From Actinomadura opuntiae (GTDB lineage: Bacteria; Actinomycetota; Actinomycetes; Streptosporangiales; Streptosporangiaceae): a stretch of 64,000 nucleotides of DNA. The DNA lies in contig NZ_JASNWF010000008.1 in the NCBI RefSeq assembly GCF_030283205.1, positions 310,001 through 374,000 on the forward strand, written 5' to 3'. Positions 59,661 through 64,000 of the stretch are shown here, piece by piece; positions within the stretch are counted from its first letter, which is position 1; every line of letters begins with the position of its first letter. A model generated the notes under the pieces. The model worked only from the letters and a program-made list of their open reading frames with translations, was not told where the DNA came from and did not search any database. A program made the position numbers and the translations under genes.

Positions 59661-59951
59661 GTGGATGAGTTCGCCGCGATCGTCGGATACCGGGCTGAGG
59701 TCTCTGAGGCTGTCAGCGCCGGAGGGCGGGAAGCTGACCAGCCGGATGTTGGTGAGTTGGTCACGCAGGTCACCCAGCAGGTGTCAGAGCTGGTGCGGGG
59801 TGAGCTGCGGTTGGCGGTGGCCGCGCTGAGCGGCAAGGGACACCACGCCGTCAAGCGGGCGGGGCTCTCCGCGCTGGTCGTCGCTGCTGTGCTGCTGGCC
59901 TTGGCCGGACGTCGGCGACCCCGGCCCGATGGAGCAGAAGGCCGCCGATGA
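59661..59951 (+). pseudogene. Shortened phage-holin-family (Phage_holin_3_6-like) protein
   Basis: 96 residues. The N-terminus GELVTQVTQQVSELVRGELRLAVA is the usual start (shown in part) of this actinobacterial membrane protein. After KRAG the first membrane helices are missing; LSALVVAAVLLALAGRR is the last one, so about 35 residues are lost in frame. The tail also seems shifted: another frame ends PMEQKAADDI, nearer to the family end. Probably non-functional. It heads the DUF3618/DUF4235/YihY cluster. Confidence 0.6.
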
Positions 59952-59992
59952 CATCTAGCAGGAACTGTCACGATCAAGGAAAGGGCACTTCG

Positions 59993-60823
59993 ATGACCGA
60001 CGACATAGCGTCGTCCGACACCCCCGAGAAAGCCGCTGGTAACCACGCCAGCACCCCACACGGCGCCTCTGCCGGCGCCGGTTCCGACCGCGATTCCGGC
60101 GGTTCCGGTGAGGCGCGGGGCGAGCAGGGAGAATCTCCGGAGGAACTGCAGGCCGAGGTCGAACGCACTCGCGAGGCCCTGGGAGACACCGTTGAGGCCC
60201 TGGCGGCCAAAGCCGACGTACCGACCCGCGCCAAGCAGAAGGCCGAGCAGGTCAAGCAGCGGGCGGCCGAGACGGTGCAGCAGCGCTGGCACCAGGCGCG
60301 CGACGCCGCCGGCGATGTGAAGGTCGGCTCGGTGGCGCGGCAGGTGCAGGGCCAGGCCAAGGAGGGGGCCACTCGCGTCGCGAGCAAGGCCCGCGAGGTC
60401 TCCGCCTCACAGGACGCGCGCACGAAGGCGCGGCGCGGCGCGATCGCGGGCGGAGCGCTGGTGGCCGCCGGGCTGGCGGTCGTCCTGATCCGGCGTCGCC
60501 GTTCCAGGAATGTGCCTGCGCCCACCAAGTGGCAGCGGGTTACACAGGCCGTACCGCAGACCACGCAGCAGGCCGCTGCTCAAGTGCGGGACAAGGCCGC
60601 TGATCTGGGCACGGCGGCGCAGCGGAGAATCCAGGACAGCGACCTTCCGGCGCAGGTCGCCGACCGCGGCCGTGTGGCCGCGTCCCGGTTGGCGGCGCAG
60701 TCGCGCCGGGCCGCCGCCGACCCCGAGACCCCGCCACGGCTGCAGGGCGCTGCGGTCACGGCTGCGGTGCTGGTGGTGGCCGGCTGGGTCCGGCGGCGTC
60801 GCGCGGCCCGCCGGAGCCGGTGA
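59993..60823 (+). CDS. DUF3618-domain membrane protein
   Basis: 276 residues. The DUF3618 signature ELQAEVERTREALGDTVEAL and AAKADV lies at about 51-78; long amphipathic Ala/Gln/Lys helices and two short hydrophobic segments (about 144-160, 258-270) follow, each before Arg-rich runs. Seen beside holin-like and YihY genes in many actinobacteria, with suspected envelope-stress roles. ATG 59993 has AAGGAAAGG upstream. Function unproven. Confidence 0.85.
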   Translation: MTDDIASSDTPEKAAGNHASTPHGASAGAGSDRDSGGSGEARGEQGESPEELQAEVERTREALGDTVEALAAKADVPTRAKQKAEQVKQRAAETVQQRWHQARDAAGDVKVGSVARQVQGQAKEGATRVASKAREVSASQDARTKARRGAIAGGALVAAGLAVVLIRRRRSRNVPAPTKWQRVTQAVPQTTQQAAAQVRDKAADLGTAAQRRIQDSDLPAQVADRGRVAASRLAAQSRRAAADPETPPRLQGAAVTAAVLVVAGWVRRRRAARRSR

Positions 60824-60856
60824 GCGATTCAGCGGACGAGTAAGGAAGGTGCCGCG

Positions 60857-60950
60857 ATGAAGCCGGCGTACAAGGCGCCGTCTTCGCTGCGGTGAAGGAC
60901 GGTCCCCCGACCCGGCGTCCGGCCCGGCCCCCACTAACTCCGGGCCGGGC
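60857..60950 (+). pseudogene. DUF4235 gene relic
   Basis: After AAGGAAGG an ATG begins MKPAYKA, the normal DUF4235 start, but the frame ends after 12 codons. In the next frame GAVFAAVKD, as in the C-terminal part of DUF4235, follows directly. The gene seems to have lost its middle. This is a short match recalled from the family, so it is tentative. Confidence 0.4.
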
Positions 60951-61036
60951 CGGGCGCCCCGTGATCATGGCTCCGGGCGGCCCGGCCGTCCGGAGACCGA
61001 CCAGAACAACCGAAGACAGGCAGATCGAGGCGCAGC

Positions 61037-62092
61037 ATGACCCAGCACCCCCACACGGACGACAAGCCGCACCACCCCCAGGACAACACCTCCGGCCAGG
61101 CGCGTGAAGACCGCCCGGCGCCGGACGCCGAGACCAAGACGCCGGACGCGCCGACCGATCTGACGCCGCGCTCGTGGTGGGGCGCGGTCAAGCGCACCGT
61201 CAGCGAGTTCGGCGACGACAACATCGGCGACTGGGCGGCCGCGCTGACCTACTACAGCGTCCTGTCGATCTTCCCGGCGATGCTGGTGATCGTGTCGCTG
61301 GTCGGGCTCGGCGGGAAGTCGCTGACCCAGGACCTGATCACCAACCTCGGGGACATCGCCCCCGGCTCGGTCAAGCAGATCCTGGTGAACGCCCTGACCC
61401 AGCTGCAGAAGGGACGCGGCGGCGCGAGCCTGGTGGCGGTGCTGAGCCTGGCGGCCGCCGTCTGGTCGGCGTCGGGTTACGTCGGCGCGTTCATGCGGGC
61501 CTCCAACGCCGTCTACGACGTCCCCGAGGGCCGTCCGATCTGGAAGACGCTGCCGCTGCGCATCGCGATCACGGTGGTGACGCTGGTGCTGCTGGCCGCC
61601 TCGGCGATCGCCGTGGTCGTCTCCGGACCGCTGGCCCACCAGATCGGCGACATGATCGGGTTCGGGTCGGCCGCAGTGACCGCCTACAACATCGCCAAAT
61701 GGCCGCTCATGCTGGTGGTCATCAACTTCCTGTTCGCGCTGCTTTACTGGGCGGCCCCCAACGCCAAGCAAGGGTTCCGGTGGGTCACCCCGGGCGGCAT
61801 CCTGGCGCTGGTCCTCTGGATGGTCGCCTCAGCGGCCTTCGCCTTCTACGTGGCCAACTTCAGCTCCTACAACAAGACCTACGGCAGCCTCGCCGGAGTG
61901 ATCATCTTCCTGGTCTGGGTCTGGATCACCAACATCGCGATCCTGCTCGGCGCCGAACTCAACGCCGAACTCGAACGCGGTCGCGCCATCGCCGCCGGCA
62001 CGCCCGAGAACCAGGAGCCCTACGTCGAACCCCGCGACACCCGCAAGTTCGACGAGGAAGACCTCCGCGACAACGACCTCAACGAGCGCTGA
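61037..62092 (+). CDS. YihY/BrkB-family membrane protein
   Basis: A 351-residue protein formerly called ribonuclease BN-like. A polar N-terminus (1-45) precedes six helices with family segments AAALTYYSVLSIFPAMLV, GRPIWKTLPLRI, LYWAAPNAKQGFRWVTPGG and WVWITNIAILLGAELNAE. Widespread inner-membrane protein of unclear transport function. It ends the DUF3618 cluster and is convergent with the carbonic anhydrase. Confidence 0.9.
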   Translation: MTQHPHTDDKPHHPQDNTSGQAREDRPAPDAETKTPDAPTDLTPRSWWGAVKRTVSEFGDDNIGDWAAALTYYSVLSIFPAMLVIVSLVGLGGKSLTQDLITNLGDIAPGSVKQILVNALTQLQKGRGGASLVAVLSLAAAVWSASGYVGAFMRASNAVYDVPEGRPIWKTLPLRIAITVVTLVLLAASAIAVVVSGPLAHQIGDMIGFGSAAVTAYNIAKWPLMLVVINFLFALLYWAAPNAKQGFRWVTPGGILALVLWMVASAAFAFYVANFSSYNKTYGSLAGVIIFLVWVWITNIAILLGAELNAELERGRAIAAGTPENQEPYVEPRDTRKFDEEDLRDNDLNER

Positions 62093-62159
62093 GGCGCGTG
62101 CCCGGTCACCCCGTCGCGCCCGCACCAAGCGGCGCTGAAGCGCCTGGCGGAGCTCCGGA

Positions 62160-62798
62160 TCAGGATGCGGTGTCAGCGACGGCTTCGAGGCCGCGTGCTG
62201 CCACCACCTGCGCGCTGCCGTCGGCCAGGCGGTAACACAGGCCGACGACGGCGGCCTGGCCGGCGTCGACCCGTTCGGCGAGCACCCGCGAGCGCTCCAG
62301 CAGCAGGTCGACCGTCTGCCTGATGTGCTCGGCCAGAATCTCGCCGGCGTCCACGTGACCTGCGGCCCGCGCCGCGAGCACGCTGGGCGTCACCCGCTCG
62401 ACGACGTCGCGCACATATCCAGTCGGCGTCATTCCGTCGTCCAGCGCGGCGCACGCGGCTCCCACCGCGCCGCACGAGTCGTGCCCGAGAACCACCACCA
62501 GCGGGCAGTCCAGCACCTGCACTCCGTACTCGATGCTGCCCAGCACCTCCGCGCCCATCACATGACCGGCGGTGCGCACCACGAACAGGTCACCGAGACC
62601 GCGATCGAAGACGATCTCAGCGGCCAACCGGGAGTCCGAACACCCGAACAGCACGGCGAACGGACGCTGGCCCGGAGCGATCTCGGCACGGCGCGCCGCG
62701 TCCTGGTTCGGATGCTCCGGAGCGCCCGCGAGGAAGCGCCGGTTACCGGCCAGCAGCAGGTCGAAGGCTTCCTGGGGAGTCGACGTGATCTCGGCCAT
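62160..62798 (-). CDS. Beta-class carbonic anhydrase
   Basis: A 212-residue zinc enzyme that interconverts CO2 and bicarbonate. Zinc ligands are Cys53, His106 and Cys109 (GCSDSR and GHDSCGA), with the Asp55/Arg57 dyad. RTAGHV and SIEYGVQVLDCPLVVVLG (in part) complete the family core. Cytoplasmic. Stands alone, divergent from nothing obvious. Confidence 0.93.
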   Translation of the reverse strand: MAEITSTPQEAFDLLLAGNRRFLAGAPEHPNQDAARRAEIAPGQRPFAVLFGCSDSRLAAEIVFDRGLGDLFVVRTAGHVMGAEVLGSIEYGVQVLDCPLVVVLGHDSCGAVGAACAALDDGMTPTGYVRDVVERVTPSVLAARAAGHVDAGEILAEHIRQTVDLLLERSRVLAERVDAGQAAVVGLCYRLADGSAQVVAARGLEAVADTAS

Positions 62799-63057
62799 GA
62801 TCGCAGCCTAGGCCAGGCCGAATTCTCGCCAAGCTCCGGGGGTGTCGCACTGACCGCTCCTGCGGTGGCGGGGAGTGATCGGCGACGGGCGGCCGTAACC
62901 GCGCGGGCTCTGGATCACGCCCGGGGCACCGCGCTTATCGAAGAGCTCGACGCCGGCCAGAGCCGATGAGGCTTCTGGAGACCCGATCATGGTCAACGTC
63001 GAAGCACCGGGGGCCGGCCTCGGCATGCGCGCGGTCCCCACAGCCGGTCGGGCGCGT

Positions 63058-64000
63058 TCATTCGATGATGGGCGTGAGACGGGCTAACGCGGCGGTGGCC
63101 GTCTGGCGGCATCGGGCACGCGTGGTGCCGGTGGTCAGGACGTAACCGAGGCGGTCGGCGTTCGATCCGGTGAGTTGGACGGCGGTGCCGTCGGGGATCT
63201 TCTGGACGATGCCGCGGACGCCGGGGACGGCGCGGGCGGCGGGGATCCCGGCGATCTTGCGGAGGGTTCCTGAGCGCGGGGCGACCAGGTGGGTGAGGCA
63301 GGCGGCTCCGCGAGGCGACGGCAGGGCCGCGGACTCACCGAGATAACCGTGAAGGACGGCTTCAGCGCACGAGGACGCCGTGGTGAGGTCGATCGCTTGG
63401 TGGATGCCCGCCCCGGCCAGGCGGGGGTTGAGCTCGACCAGGACCGGGCCGTCCTCGGTCACGATGATTTCCAGATGGAAGGGGCCGGTGCGGTAATCCA
63501 GTGCTTCCAGAACCTTGCGCACATACGGGACCAAGCCGGGATGTGGCTCGTCGGCGGCGAAGGCCCCGCTGGTCTCGACGAAGCAGGGTGGCGGCCCGAG
63601 GGTGCGGTCGGTGAAACCCCACACCGACAGATGCCCGTCGACGACCGTTCCCTCCGCGCTGACCAGGGGCCCCACCAGTTCCTGCTCGCACAACAGCCGG
63701 TGGGAGGGGACGAACCCGCGGCCGTAGCAGGGGCGGTCGCGGTGACGCCGGACGATGGCGCGCAATTGCGTGTCGCTGGTGATGCGCTGGGTGTCGATCC
63801 CAGAGAAGCCGTCCACGGGCTTGGCCACCAGCGGGAACGGGGGGATGCGCCAAGGTGGAGGGCTCGTCGCGTCCAGAACCGACCAGCCGGGGTTGGCCAG
63901 GCCGACCCGTTCCAGGCGTGCCCGCACCGCGGCCTTGTCGGCCAGAGTCACCGGGCTGCCGGGGTTGGCGGTCCGTGTGCAGCCCAGCAGCAGTGCCGCG
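63058..64000 (-). CDS. ATP-grasp ligase, 5' end outside window
   Basis: At least 314 codons, open to the window edge. Codons upstream of the GTG at 63951 also read as family sequence (LLLGCTRTANPGSPVTLADK), so the start lies outside. FPLVAKPVDGFSGIDTQ is the ATP-binding strand, FHLEIIVTEDGPVLVELNPRLAG (in part) holds the metal-binding Glu and Asn. Such enzymes join an acid to an amine using ATP. Substrate unknown. Confidence 0.88.
   Translation of the reverse strand, partial: AALLLGCTRTANPGSPVTLADKAAVRARLERVGLANPGWSVLDATSPPPWRIPPFPLVAKPVDGFSGIDTQRITSDTQLRAIVRRHRDRPCYGRGFVPSHRLLCEQELVGPLVSAEGTVVDGHLSVWGFTDRTLGPPPCFVETSGAFAADEPHPGLVPYVRKVLEALDYRTGPFHLEIIVTEDGPVLVELNPRLAGAGIHQAIDLTTASSCAEAVLHGYLGESAALPSPRGAACLTHLVAPRSGTLRKIAGIPAARAVPGVRGIVQKIPDGTAVQLTGSNADRLGYVLTTGTTRARCRQTATAALARLTPIIE

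Noticed and set aside
1..64000. CRISPR arrays, tRNA or rRNA genes, NRPS/PKS-type biosynthetic cluster
   Set aside because: No regularly spaced repeats, no cloverleaf sequences and no assembly-line domains were seen in reading both strands. A covariance-model search would be needed to be certain about small RNAs.

Overview
The window is very GC-rich DNA with GTG starts, ATGA/GTGA gene overlaps, probable leaderless mRNAs and actinobacterial families (mycothiol-dependent maleylpyruvate isomerase-like, DUF3618, SAM methyltransferase of the DUF574 type, VanRS/VanY, DHA2 and TetR pairs). It fits a chromosomal accessory region of an actinomycete, probably of the Actinomadura/Thermomonosporaceae kind. 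The genus is inferred from general resemblance only. No rRNA, tRNA, CRISPR array or intact mobile element was seen.

Layout. (1) 1-2204, minus: an organosulfur/oxidative-desulfurisation type operon (luciferase-like monooxygenase, flavin reductase) followed by a family 5 binding protein whose middle is missing. (2) 2318-7062: secreted lipase and TetR around a perfect palindrome, cupin, MFS/LuxR divergent pair. (3) 7301-9120: a small ORF translationally coupled to a one-protein sigma factor/zinc-finger/membrane/extracellular-sensor fusion. (4) 9217-14618: amidohydrolase, DinB/MDMPI protein, secreted GH2 exo-glucosaminidase, flavin reductase. (5) 14697-15857: an XRE regulator and a second-type methionine aminopeptidase separated by a perfect 17-bp mirror repeat. 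(6) 15875-17977: drug exporter and TetR with twin 22-bp operators. (7) 17993-22313: VanS/VanR-like two-component pair, VanY-like carboxypeptidase, phosphodiesterase-type EEP protein, EF-hand protein. (8) 22588-38131: a large aromatic-catabolism locus with two halves. The plus-strand half is a seven-gene run (FAH, bicupin, class II aldolase, FAD monooxygenase, TAXI-like protein, dienelactone hydrolase, alcohol dehydrogenase) with five successive 4-bp overlaps, next to an IclR regulator and an extradiol dioxygenase. The minus-strand half (FAH, extradiol dioxygenase, two FAD monooxygenases, aromatic acid transporter) faces a GntR regulator. A strong bidirectional terminator separates the two. (9) 38322-42930: TetR, acyl-CoA ligase, SDR, an SDR fragment, class V aminotransferase. 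(10) 43070-56529: two unknowns, AraC and PhyH, then a rhamnoside locus (GH106-like and GH78 glycosidases, ABC importer, DeoR regulator). (11) 56973-64000: a small cysteine-containing peptide, a leaderless SAM methyltransferase, an ISL3 relic, and a membrane/stress cluster (shortened holin-like protein, DUF3618, DUF4235 relic, YihY), then beta-carbonic anhydrase and a partial ATP-grasp gene.

The most unusual items are the sigma/anti-sigma/sensor fusion with its coupled microprotein, the XRE-map mirror promoter, the signal-less TAXI-like protein inside the catabolic operon, the unclassified 95-residue peptide, and a recurring pattern of genes with missing middles.
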